This document shows positions 1 through 5,205 of a stretch of 6,041 nt of DNA, piece by piece. The notes beneath the pieces are model-generated. The model did not search any database and was not told the DNA's origin. It worked only from the letters and a program-made list of their open reading frames with translations. The translations under genes were made by a program, and so were the position numbers. This DNA comes from Acidovorax delafieldii. GTDB lineage: Bacteria; Pseudomonadota; Gammaproteobacteria; Burkholderiales; Burkholderiaceae_C. Positions within the stretch are counted from its first letter, which is position 1. Every line of letters starts with the position of its first letter. The DNA is taken from NCBI GenBank assembly GCA_002327945.1, contig DCVY01000176.1:20215-26255 (forward strand). Reading direction: 5' to 3'.

Positions 1-266
1 GCCTTGTCATCGCCGAGCGCCCGCTTGAGCACCGCGCGCACATAGTTGCTGGTGTCGGACACCAGCAGGCTTTGCGCCGCAGCGGCATCCGAAAACCGGT
101 TGATGACCATGTCTACCTTGTCGCGCGACACCGAACGCATCCGCGCAATGGTCTCGCCCAGCTTTTGCACCTCTTTGGGCGAAAAATGCTTGAACACTTC
201 GGCCGCCTCCTCCTCGCCGAGGGACATCAGCATGATGGCGGCGTCATTGAGGCCCTGCTCATCCAT
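1..266 (-). CDS. fliG: Flagellar motor switch protein FliG, N-terminal part (cut by window edge)
   Basis: FliG is the rotor protein that sits on the cytoplasmic face of the MS ring, binds FliF through its N-terminal domain and interacts with MotA to give torque. Translating the minus strand from the ATG at 266-264 gives 88 uninterrupted residues up to the left edge. It begins MDEQGLNDAAIMLMSLGEEE and later holds SPKEVQKLGETIARMRSV and SDTSNYVRAVLKRALGDD, which are typical of the FliG N-terminal (FliF-binding) domain. The middle and C-terminal torque domains lie outside the window. It starts 27 nt after the fliF stop on the same strand, so the two are almost certainly co-transcribed. The Shine-Dalgarno sequence is weak (only a GGA some 10 nt before the ATG), so translation may depend partly on coupling to fliF. 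Identification is confident; only the extent is limited. Confidence 0.95.
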   Translation of the reverse strand, partial: MDEQGLNDAAIMLMSLGEEEAAEVFKHFSPKEVQKLGETIARMRSVSRDKVDMVINRFSDAAAAQSLLVSDTSNYVRAVLKRALGDDK

Positions 267-293
267 AGATAAGTTGTCCGTTCAGGTCCGGGA

Positions 294-1979
294 TCAGGCG
301 GCGTCGCCGTTCACCCAGGTTTTCAGAATATTGGCCACGGCCATGGGGTTCTCCTTGGCCAGCAGGCGCGCATCTTCCAGGCGCATCTGCTCGGGCGTCG
401 CCGGCAGCAGCTCGTTTTTCTTGTCAGGCGCCGGCAAGGCGGGCCGCTCGGGCTGCTCGGCCTCCACGGCGTCCAGCGTGCCACCGGCCACCGGAATGGC
501 GCGGGGCCGCGCCGCGCCCTTGAGGGCCGGGCGCACCAGCCCCAGCAAAACCAGCGCGGCAAACAACACGGCTCCCACCGGCCAGGCAAAGCTCTTGGCC
601 AGGTCCAGCACTTCAGGCTGCTTCCACAGCGGCACCTCGGTAACCGGCGCCACATCCACCTGGAATGGCGTGTTCATCAGGTTGACCGAATCCCCGCGCT
701 CCTTGTTGAACCCGATGGTTTCGCGCACCAGCGCCGTCATCTGTTCGAGCTGCTCGGGCGTCAGCGCCTTGGCCACGGTTTGGCCCTTGTCTTCGGCCGA
801 CTGGTAGTTCACCACCACCGCCGCGCTCAGGCGCTTGACGGCGCCGCTGCCGCCCCGCGTCACGCGCACGGTCTTGTCCACCTCGTAATTGATGACCGAT
901 TCGCGCCGCCCCCCTGCGCCCAATGCCCCCTGCTGCTGGCCGTTGGCGGCCGCCAGCGGCGGGTTGGCGCCGTTGATGGGCGCGGCAGAAGGCGCGGGCG
1001 GCTGGTTCGAGGCCGCGCCGGGCACGCCGGTGGGCAGCGCAGCGCTCTGGGGGCCACTGCTCTCCACCACCTGCTGGCTGCGGATGGCGCCGGCATCGGC
1101 GGCCAGGTTGGGGCGGTGCTGCTCAGAGGTGGACTCGGTCTGGGTGAAATCCACCTCGGCAGACACCTGCGCCTTGACGTTGTTGCGCCCCACCACGGGC
1201 TCCAGGATGTCCATGATGCGGCGCGTGTATTGCTGCTCGATCTGCTGCACATACAAAAGCTGCTGCGCATCCACGCCCGAGCCCGACGCAGCATCGGTCG
1301 ACTGCGACAACAGCTTGCCCGTGTCATCGAGCACGCTCACGGCCGAGGGCGCCAGCTCGGGCACGCTCGACGCCACCAGATGCACGATGCCCGCCAGTTG
1401 CGCCCGGTCCAGAATGCGGCCGGGGTGCAGGCTCACCAGCACCGAGGCCGAAGGCTTTTGCTGCTCGCGAAAAAAACCATTCTGGTTGGGCAGCGCCAGG
1501 TGCACGCGCGCGCCCTGCACCGACGACAGCGCCTGGATCGAGCGGGTGAGCTCCCCCTCCAGCCCGCGCTGAAAGTTCAGCCGCTCCTGGAACTGCGTCA
1601 TGCCAAACTTGCTCGACTCCATCAACTCAAACCCCGCCACCGAGCCCTTGGGCAGTCCCTGGGTGGCCAGGCGCAGGCGCACGTCGTGCACGCGGTCGGC
1701 CGGAATCAAAATGGCGCCGCCGCCATCGGCGTGCTTGTAAGGCACATTCATCTGCGACAACTGGGCCACGATGGCGCCGCCGTCCTTGTCATTGAGGTTG
1801 GCAAACAGCACCCGGTAGTCGGGCTGGCGACCCAGCACAATGGCCGCAATGGCCACCGCCACCAGCAGCGCAGCCCCCACGCCCAGGCGCATGCGCTGCG
1901 CCCGGTCGAGCGCCGACAGGCGCTGCAGCCAGCCAGCGCTTGCAGGGTGAGTGACGGGGATTTCAGCAACTGCAGACAT
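294..1979 (-). CDS. fliF: Flagellar MS-ring protein FliF
   Basis: FliF forms the inner-membrane MS ring, the platform for the flagellar export gate and the rotor. From the ATG at 1979 the protein has 561 residues, normal for the family. Visible parts in order: a short cytoplasmic N-terminus; transmembrane segment 1 at about 32-50; a YscJ/FliF-type region at about 51-225 with FREQQKPSASV near 170-180, the usual family signature; a second periplasmic region containing a low-complexity A/P/G/N/Q-rich linker at about 304-357; transmembrane segment 2 at about 466-482; and a cytoplasmic tail ending MAVANILKTWVNGDAA, the expected FliG-binding end. Start choice: an in-frame GTG at 2003 would add eight residues, but it has no good Shine-Dalgarno, while the ATG at 1979 is preceded by GGAAAG at a short spacing. 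fliG follows after 27 nt and fliE diverges upstream, the same arrangement as in E. coli and Salmonella. The gene is intact. Confidence 0.97.
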   Translation of the reverse strand: MSAVAEIPVTHPASAGWLQRLSALDRAQRMRLGVGAALLVAVAIAAIVLGRQPDYRVLFANLNDKDGGAIVAQLSQMNVPYKHADGGGAILIPADRVHDVRLRLATQGLPKGSVAGFELMESSKFGMTQFQERLNFQRGLEGELTRSIQALSSVQGARVHLALPNQNGFFREQQKPSASVLVSLHPGRILDRAQLAGIVHLVASSVPELAPSAVSVLDDTGKLLSQSTDAASGSGVDAQQLLYVQQIEQQYTRRIMDILEPVVGRNNVKAQVSAEVDFTQTESTSEQHRPNLAADAGAIRSQQVVESSGPQSAALPTGVPGAASNQPPAPSAAPINGANPPLAAANGQQQGALGAGGRRESVINYEVDKTVRVTRGGSGAVKRLSAAVVVNYQSAEDKGQTVAKALTPEQLEQMTALVRETIGFNKERGDSVNLMNTPFQVDVAPVTEVPLWKQPEVLDLAKSFAWPVGAVLFAALVLLGLVRPALKGAARPRAIPVAGGTLDAVEAEQPERPALPAPDKKNELLPATPEQMRLEDARLLAKENPMAVANILKTWVNGDAA

Positions 1980-2153
1980 TTCGCTTTCCAGTAGGGCAGA
2001 CACGGCGGGCGGGCCTTGCGTTGGGTCGATTATTCGGGCACTTCACCCGGATGTTCGCTGGATAAGCCGCGCATTTGACCATCAATTCCCCCGGATGGCC
2101 GACGCCCCAGGGCCTAGTATTGCGCCATCCCCCCATCCCCCACCACACCCGCC
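1980..2153. promoter_or_regulatory. Divergent fliF / fliE control region
   Basis: This 174-bp stretch lies between the divergent starts of fliF (minus) and fliE (plus) and must hold both promoters unless one gene is read from further away. It contains no convincing protein. A -10-like AATAAT lies at 2034-2029 on the minus strand in front of fliF, and a -10-like TAGTAT lies at 2115-2120 on the plus strand in front of fliE. Neither has a recognisable -35 element at normal spacing. In enteric bacteria the corresponding class II promoters are switched on by FlhDC and have poor -35 boxes, so activator dependence would fit, but I could not find a clear FlhDC box. I saw no sigma-54 GG-N10-GC element I would trust and no good sigma-28 pair. 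The role is inferred from position; the exact elements are uncertain. Confidence 0.5.
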
Positions 2154-2465
2154 ATGGACCTCCGCATATCAAGCTCTACCACCCCCCTCTCGGGTGCCGG
2201 CCTGGCGCGCCGTGCCGCTGCGCCGCAAGACGCAGGCAATGAAGTGGGGTTTTCGGGGGCGCTCAAAGGCGCACTGCAATCGGTCAGTGCCGCCCAGAAC
2301 CACGCCACCGGCCTGCAGCAAGAAGTGCAGATGGAGAACCCATCCGTCAGCCTGGAGCAGACCATGGTGGCCATCCAGAAAGCGCAAATCGGCTTTCAGG
2401 CCACGCTGCATGTGCGCAACCGCATGGTGCAGGCCTACACCGACATCATGAACATGCAGGTCTGA
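2154..2465 (+). CDS. fliE: Flagellar hook-basal body protein FliE
   Basis: FliE is the small export-dependent protein that joins the MS ring to the proximal rod and is one of the first substrates of the flagellar export apparatus. The 103-residue product matches the usual family length of about 100-110. The conserved C-terminal half is plain: NPSVSLEQTMVAIQKAQIGF at 62-81, followed by a helix ending VRNRMVQAYTDIMNMQV, the family hallmark. The N-terminal third is poorly conserved and rich in S, A and G, as is usual. It is the only plus-strand gene here, monocistronic in this window, divergent from fliF and convergent with fliT. The ATG at 2154 has a C-rich leader with no Shine-Dalgarno, so initiation is either weak or uses another signal; no better in-frame start is apparent. 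A hairpin terminator lies about 135 nt past the stop. Confidence 0.95.
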   Translation: MDLRISSSTTPLSGAGLARRAAAPQDAGNEVGFSGALKGALQSVSAAQNHATGLQQEVQMENPSVSLEQTMVAIQKAQIGFQATLHVRNRMVQAYTDIMNMQV

Positions 2466-2525
2466 GGGGCCGCGAGCCGAGCCGCTTCACCCAGCAGGTC
2501 ACCCGGCAAGTTCCGTCACCTGCCA

Positions 2526-2542
2526 TGGTTGCCATGCAACCA
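2526..2542. other. Small hairpin downstream of fliE
   Basis: TGGTTG and CAACCA form a perfect 6-bp stem around a 5-nt CCATG loop. Five bases further on the plus strand comes a run of five T. This could act as a weak terminator or 3'-end stabiliser for fliE ahead of the stronger terminator at 2601-2636. The stem is short and the T run is offset, so it may be chance. Confidence 0.3.
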
Positions 2543-2547
2543 CTCCG

Positions 2548-2604
2548 TTTTTCATAGCTGTCAGCGCTTGCCTGATAAGCGCTACAGTCGAATTTTGATC
2601 AAAA
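2548..2604 (+). repeat. Intergenic repeat, copy 1
   Basis: This 57-bp block aligns without gaps to 2681-2737 in the same orientation with 41 of 57 identical positions. Shared blocks are TTTT-N-ATAGCTG, GCGCTT, AAG-N-GCTA and a terminal TCAAAA. Inside it AGCGCTT (2563-2569) and AAGCGCT (2577-2583) form a 7-bp stem with a 7-nt loop. The last twelve bases, TTTTGATCAAAA (2593-2604), are a perfect palindrome. From memory, elements with this ATAGCTG...GCGCTT...AAGCGCTA pattern are scattered between genes in Comamonadaceae genomes; I could not check this. It codes for nothing obvious. Its last four bases are shared with the A tract of the adjacent terminator. Confidence 0.65.
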
Positions 2605-2636
2605 AAAAGCCACCCTGATCCAGAGTGGCTTTTTTT
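2601..2636. terminator. Bidirectional intrinsic terminator between fliE and fliT
   Basis: A run of eight A is followed by GCCAC, an 11-nt centre, GTGGC and seven T. GCCAC (2609-2613) pairs with GTGGC (2625-2629); the flanking A and T tracts extend the stem. Inside, after one C/A mismatch, CTG (2615-2617) pairs with CAG (2621-2623) around an ATC loop. Because the stem has A on one side and T on the other, either strand gives a hairpin with a U tract. That suits its place between the convergent fliE (plus) and fliT (minus), where it should end both transcripts. Confidence 0.88.
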
Positions 2637-2680
2637 CGTGCCCCGGGAATACATTGCGGCCTTCGCACGAGAGAAATATT

Positions 2681-2737
2681 ATTTTGATAGCTGCCTGCGC
2701 TTACTACACAAGGGCTAGAGGCATATTTCGCTCAAAA
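2681..2737 (+). repeat. Intergenic repeat, copy 2
   Basis: Second copy of the 57-bp element, in the same orientation as copy 1 and 76 bp beyond its end. Its outer ends TTTTGA (2682-2687) and TCAAAA (2732-2737) are a perfect 6-bp inverted pair, as in a tiny non-coding mobile or REP-like element. The internal stem seen in copy 1 is weaker here: GCGCTT faces AAGGGC with one mismatch. It ends 24 bp beyond the fliT stop codon, so on the minus strand it falls in the fliT 3' untranslated region, before the terminator. The rest of the 296-bp fliE-fliT spacer (about 2466-2525 and 2637-2680) shows nothing I can name. Confidence 0.65.
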
Positions 2738-2761
2738 CCAACCCCAGCACCCGGTCGCACC

Positions 2762-3061
2762 TCAATGCACCATCTGCGGCTGGCCTTCGAACATGTGCTC
2801 CACCTGCGCCAGCCAGGGCTCGGCCAAGCAGCGGATCTGGGCATCGTTGCGCAAGATGCGCTGCATGATGCGTGTCTTTTCGCGCTTGTGCTCGGGCAGC
2901 AGCTCATGCTCTTGCGCCTTGAAGCGCAACTGCTCGATCAGCACAGCGCAAGCGCCTTCGTAGCGCACCACACCGTCCCAGTCCTTGCTTCGGGCCGCTT
3001 CCAGCATCTTGGCGCTGCTGTCTTCGATGGCTTTGTAATAGTCAATCAGCATATGGGACAT
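2762..3061 (-). CDS. fliT: Flagellar protein FliT (FliD export chaperone)
   Basis: FliT is the small cytoplasmic chaperone of the filament cap protein FliD; in Salmonella free FliT also binds FlhD4C2 and lowers class II transcription. The product is 99 residues, close to the family norm, with no signal peptide or membrane segment. It is predicted mostly helical: a first helix around LIDYYKAIEDSSAKMLEAA (5-23), a charged middle containing LLPEHKREKTRIMQRILRND (54-73), and a last helix holding IRCLAEPWLAQVEHM (76-90). The sequence fits my memory of FliT proteins from Comamonadaceae, which differ considerably from the enteric type, so the call rests on both sequence and its place after fliS. It starts 3 nt past the fliS stop, with its Shine-Dalgarno inside the fliS end. 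The in-frame ATG three codons later lacks a ribosome site. Regulatory activity towards FlhDC is not shown here. Confidence 0.88.
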   Translation of the reverse strand: MSHMLIDYYKAIEDSSAKMLEAARSKDWDGVVRYEGACAVLIEQLRFKAQEHELLPEHKREKTRIMQRILRNDAQIRCLAEPWLAQVEHMFEGQPQMVH

Positions 3062-3064
3062 GGC

Positions 3065-3511
3065 TCAGGCCTCCATCAGCACGGGCTGGCCAGATACCAA
3101 CGCCTCTGTGGACGCATCTATTTTCTTGATTTCATTCCAACCCTGGGCCACTGGCTCGATCAGACGCATGACTTCCAACATCATGGCGTCGTCGTTGCGG
3201 GCGTTGGCGAGGATCAGGCGGTGCATGCAGTAGTCGTACAAATCGCCCAGGTTTTGCGCCAGTTCGCCCCCATCCGCCTTGTCAAGTGCCGTACTCAGGC
3301 CTTCTTCCAGAATGCGGACCGCTTTGGAAATGCCGTTGACTTTGCCGAGCACATCTCCGCGGGCCATGGCACCACGTGCCACGGCAATAGAACCAAGCAC
3401 ACCCTCATACAACAGCGCAACCAGCTGGTGCTGGTCGATCGTGTGCATGCTGGTCTCTACATTGATACGCTGATAAGCGTTGGCCGCACGGGGGCTGTAT
3501 GCGCTGAACAT
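3065..3511 (-). CDS. fliS: Flagellin export chaperone FliS
   Basis: FliS binds the disordered C-terminus of flagellin in the cytoplasm, stops it polymerising early and brings it to the export gate. The product is 148 residues, somewhat longer than the typical 130 or so because of a C-terminal extension of about 20 residues. Family marks are clear: YQRINVET at 13-20, LVALLYEG at 30-37, NLGDLYDYCMHRLILAN at 87-103 and EPVAQGW at 119-125. This is the expected four-helix bundle, without membrane segments. The ATG at 3511 has AAGGA 7 nt upstream, a good ribosome site. It follows fliD after 63 nt with no visible terminator and precedes fliT by 3 nt, so fliD-fliS-fliT look like one transcription unit. 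Its client, flagellin, is encoded just upstream in the same direction. Confidence 0.96.
   Translation of the reverse strand: MFSAYSPRAANAYQRINVETSMHTIDQHQLVALLYEGVLGSIAVARGAMARGDVLGKVNGISKAVRILEEGLSTALDKADGGELAQNLGDLYDYCMHRLILANARNDDAMMLEVMRLIEPVAQGWNEIKKIDASTEALVSGQPVLMEA
3070..3074 (-). promoter_or_regulatory. fliT ribosome binding site inside the fliS end
   Basis: GGAGG on the minus strand lies 8 nt before the fliT ATG and overlaps the last sense codons of fliS (ATG GAG GCC TGA). The overlap suggests translational coupling of the two chaperones and decides the fliT start at 3061. Confidence 0.8.
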
Positions 3512-3574
3512 GCTTGCATCCTTGCTATGTATTGCTTTAGTTATCGGCCATTGCCAGAAAAACTGAAGCCCCGA

Positions 3575-5008
3575 TCAACTACTGGACTTGTTCCAGGCAG
3601 CAACCTGTTGCGAGATATAGGCATTCAAACCATTCAAGCTGCTCAACTGTGTGTCCAGCGCGTTGTAACGCTGTGTTATCCGTTTTTCAAATGCATTCAC
3701 CTTCTCATTTACCCGCGTCTGATCCTGGCTGTTGCGCTTGAGGCTCAGTTGCAGCGTATCGTCCTTGGATTTAAAAAAACCATCGTTGGACAGCAAATTT
3801 GTAGTGAGCGCCTTCAACTGCACCGCAATACCGTCCGCAGAACCTCCGCCCGTGTTGCGGAACAGGCCCTTCACGTCTTCAGGGTTGCCCGCCAGCGCCT
3901 TGCTCAGCTTGGTCGAATCCACGGCCAGATTCCCCCCCAACTGCTGGGTGATGCCAACGTCTGCCAAGCGCTTGAAGGCGCCTCCTCCTGTGGAGATCGA
4001 TTGAATCGCATTGCGCAAAGAGTTTTGGAGCGCGACCGCCGTGGAATCCCCCTGCAGCAAGCCGGCCGAATTGGTCTTTGCGTCGTACTTGGTCGCATCC
4101 TGCAACAATTGGTTGATGTCGTTGTAGGCCTTCACGAATCCATCGATATTTGATTGGATCGCCGCCTCATCCTTGCCCACCGTGATCTCGATGGGAGCCG
4201 TGGTTGCTTGCTCCGCCTTGAATGTCACACCGGAAATCGTGGAGGCAAAAGTGTTGGTGCCTGAAGTGACTGCGATCCCATTAACAATAGCCTTGGCATC
4301 GGCCGCCGCCTGCGTCACCGTAGCTCCCGCCACCAGGCGGGATAAGCCGGTTGCATCGGTGTTGCCGGCGCTTTGGGGATCTGCATCTGCGCCTTCCAGA
4401 ACGCTCAGGCGAAAACCCGACTCTTCGCCGGTGCTCTTGCTGCGCAGCAACAGGCGCTCACCCGATGCATCCGTCAGAATGGTCGCAGTGACGCCGGCAC
4501 CCGCGCCATTGATCTTGCTTGCCACATCTGACAATTTGTCGGTTGCGCTGATGGTGATTTCCACGGGCTGCCCACTGCCGGGAGTAAAAGATGCGGGCGA
4601 CACACTCCACTTGCCCAGCTCCAGCCTTATCGTGCCAGCGCCGAGAGCCCCCCCCACTGGCAGCAGCGCCGCAGATGCTGTGGCCTGCGCTTTGGCCAGG
4701 CTCTGCACCTCCACACTGAAAGTCGTGGGCAAAGTGCCGCCGACAGCCGTGGCAGAGACAAATTTGGAGTCGGATGACGTAGTGGTCACGCCGTTCCAGC
4801 CCGTCACACTGGTGAGTTTGCTGGCCGCATCCGCCAACGCGGAAACCAGCGACTTGATTTGACCGAAAGCGGAAATTTTGGTGTTGACCGTGGCCGCCTG
4901 CAGCTTGAGGGTGTCCAGCGGCCGCTTCTCCAACGTCACCAACTGGGAAATGATGCTCTTCACATCGAGCCCGTTTGTGCCGACGCCTGGGGATGAAATG
5001 GTTGCCAT
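3575..5008 (-). CDS. fliD: Flagellar filament cap protein FliD (hook-associated protein 2)
   Basis: FliD forms the cap at the filament tip under which exported flagellin folds and adds on. From the ATG at 5008 it is 477 residues, normal for the family. In order: an N-terminal domain (about 8-110) with GLDVKSIISQLVTLEKRPLD at 13-32; an insert domain with an IN-type segment KLSDVASKINGAGAGVTATI at 158-177; and a C-terminal domain from about 235 to 465 containing FVKAYNDINQLL at 291-302. A long helical, coiled-coil-like tail (about 417-472) ends ISQQVAAWN. No signal peptide is seen, as expected for a type III export substrate. In-frame codons continue upstream to 5122 but are unlike FliD, and a perfect AGGAGG precedes 5008. 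fliC lies upstream behind a hairpin, with fliS and fliT downstream. A run of seven T on the coding strand (3779-3773) encodes part of GFFK. Confidence 0.97.
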   Translation of the reverse strand: MATISSPGVGTNGLDVKSIISQLVTLEKRPLDTLKLQAATVNTKISAFGQIKSLVSALADAASKLTSVTGWNGVTTTSSDSKFVSATAVGGTLPTTFSVEVQSLAKAQATASAALLPVGGALGAGTIRLELGKWSVSPASFTPGSGQPVEITISATDKLSDVASKINGAGAGVTATILTDASGERLLLRSKSTGEESGFRLSVLEGADADPQSAGNTDATGLSRLVAGATVTQAAADAKAIVNGIAVTSGTNTFASTISGVTFKAEQATTAPIEITVGKDEAAIQSNIDGFVKAYNDINQLLQDATKYDAKTNSAGLLQGDSTAVALQNSLRNAIQSISTGGGAFKRLADVGITQQLGGNLAVDSTKLSKALAGNPEDVKGLFRNTGGGSADGIAVQLKALTTNLLSNDGFFKSKDDTLQLSLKRNSQDQTRVNEKVNAFEKRITQRYNALDTQLSSLNGLNAYISQQVAAWNKSSS

Positions 5009-5013
5009 ACAAA

Positions 5014-5019
5014 CCTCCT
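5014..5019 (-). promoter_or_regulatory. fliD ribosome binding site
   Basis: AGGAGG on the minus strand sits 5 nt before the ATG at 5008. It is the strongest Shine-Dalgarno in the window and fixes the fliD start, ruling out the in-frame codons that continue to 5122. Confidence 0.9.
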
Positions 5020-5132
5020 GAACTGGTCCAACGGAAATTATGGCGCCGAATGACGACAAGGAACGCCCGTATTCACACCAGGAAACCCGTCTTATCCAGC
5101 GGTCCTGGCACCCGCCTTCCAAAAAGCCAAAC

Positions 5133-5158
5133 GGCGGCGACAGAAATCTGCCGCCGCC
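5133..5158 (-). terminator. Hairpin terminator behind fliC
   Basis: On the minus strand GGCGGCGGCAG and CTGTCGCCGCC pair over 11 bp, with one G-U wobble, around an ATTT loop. It begins 47 nt past the fliC stop. The following bases are GTTTGGCTTTTTGG, so the U tract is broken and starts late; termination may be partial, or the hairpin may also protect the fliC 3' end from nucleases. It would separate abundant flagellin mRNA from fliDST, leaving fliD with read-through or its own promoter in the 5009-5132 leader, where I see no convincing one. Confidence 0.75.
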
Positions 5159-5205
5159 TGGGTCACATCAGAGCGCTGCAACGCCCTGACTGCCACACCC
5201 GCCAC

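Noticed and set aside
1470..1476. Seven-base homopolymers in fliF (1470-1476) and fliD (3773-3779) as phase-variation switches
   Set aside because: Seven-base runs are short for slippage switching, both simply encode Phe-Phe pairs, and both frames are intact; a switch in the MS-ring gene would also be surprising.
780..1994. Long open frame on the plus strand opposite fliF
   Set aside because: It mirrors fliF codon by codon in a GC-rich gene, has a His/Arg/Gln-rich composition typical of antisense shadows, and resembles no protein I know.
2475..2525. Possible hairpin CAGGT...ACCTG just after fliE
   Set aside because: The stem is only 5 bp around a loop of about 18 nt, with no T tract and no better pairing; likely chance.
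2654..4153. Long plus-strand open frame running across fliT, fliS and half of fliD
   Set aside because: It spans three clear minus-strand genes and repeat copy 2; the composition is that of a shadow and no ribosome site or family features are seen.
5037..5063. Sigma-70-like promoter for fliD on the minus strand (CATAAT at 5042-5037)
   Set aside because: The best -35 candidate is TTCCTT with only a 15-bp spacer, and the GCCATAA next to it lacks a matching sigma-28 -35. Too weak to call.
5009..5122. N-terminal extension of fliD
   Set aside because: The extra 38 residues are Cys/Arg-rich and unlike FliD, and the AGGAGG at 5014-5019 clearly marks the start at 5008.
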